From Bacteroidota bacterium (GTDB lineage Bacteria; Bacteroidota; Bacteroidia; Flavobacteriales; Flavobacteriaceae), in contig JAHZIZ010000018.1 in NCBI GenBank assembly GCA_022601215.1, positions 1-6,626 of the forward strand: a DNA stretch of 6,626 nucleotides, written 5' to 3'. Below are positions 6,513 to 6,626 of the stretch, one piece after another. Below the pieces are notes generated by a model. That model ran no database searches, had not been told where the DNA came from, and saw only the letters and a program-made list of their open reading frames with translations. Numbering within the stretch: position 1 is the stretch's first letter; each line of letters begins with the position of its first letter. The position numbers were made by a program, and so were the translations under genes.

Positions 6513-6626
6513 ATGAAAAAAACAGTTTTACTTTGCCTCACTTTCATAGCACTAACAATTACTTCATGTAAAAACGCTGAAGACAAAACGGAAGCTCAAG
6601 TTGAGACAGAAACTCCAAAGCTTATA
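6513..6626 (+). CDS. Small predicted lipoprotein (3' partial)
   Basis: The first 38 codons of a gene that continues beyond the window. It begins MKKTVLLCLTFIALTITSC, a lipoprotein signal peptide with lipobox ITSC and Cys19 as lipidation site, followed by a hydrophilic Lys/Glu/Thr-rich stretch (KNAEDKTEAQVETET) that looks like a flexible tether. The start lies 17 bases after the sufB stop, so it is likely co-transcribed with sufAB, although an envelope lipoprotein has no obvious part in cytoplasmic Fe-S assembly. sufC would be expected further downstream. Too little is visible to name a family. Confidence 0.8.
   Translation, partial: MKKTVLLCLTFIALTITSCKNAEDKTEAQVETETPKLI

Noticed and set aside
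1..6626. CRISPR arrays, transposons, tRNA or rRNA genes
   Set aside because: No regular direct repeats with spacers, transposase-like protein, terminal inverted repeats or recognisable RNA gene were seen; the window is almost entirely coding.

Overview
The window looks like chromosomal DNA from a member of the Bacteroidota, most likely a marine Flavobacteriaceae. The evidence is a C-terminal type IX secretion (T9SS) sorting domain, lipoprotein signal peptides followed by acidic residues (CSSDD, CKSDDD, CEDKDD), A-rich leaders instead of clear Shine-Dalgarno sites, a TAnnTTTG promoter element, and a low-GC, A/T-ending codon style. All genes are on the + strand and the window is densely coding. 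No RNA genes, mobile elements or CRISPR arrays were seen.

Block 1 (2-4563) is a tight run of four genes with gaps of 10, 36 and 7 bases. First is the 3' part of a choice-of-anchor B family protein with LVIVD-type propeller repeats and a T9SS sorting domain. Next is a lipoprotein with a Cys-containing CTDP/DGSC module and seven propeller-like repeats. Then come an MbnP-family lipoprotein and a lipid-anchored di-heme enzyme of the cytochrome c peroxidase/MauG/MbnH superfamily. In methanotrophs MbnH oxidises a tryptophan of MbnP to kynurenine, and copper binding by MbnP depends on this. The enzyme here has both CxxCH motifs, the inter-heme Trp, and a Tyr where classical peroxidases have the Met ligand. 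This makes MauG/MbnH-type chemistry more likely than simple peroxide removal. No methanobactin genes are visible. The working idea is a cell-envelope, probably surface-exposed, copper-binding or copper-acquisition module in which one member is modified by its neighbour.

Block 2 (about 4660-6626) is the start of a SUF iron-sulfur cluster assembly operon. It has a Bacteroidota-type promoter in the only sizeable intergenic gap (4564-4696), a SufA/IscA-type carrier, sufB, and the first 38 codons of a small lipoprotein that runs off the window. The SufA-like protein has Trp where one of the three canonical cluster-binding cysteines should be.

The most interesting points are the MbnP-MbnH pair with its two surface-protein neighbours, and the Cys-to-Trp change in the A-type carrier. 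The MbnP/MbnH families are already known. What may be undescribed is their association here with a T9SS-exported anchor-B protein and a propeller lipoprotein.
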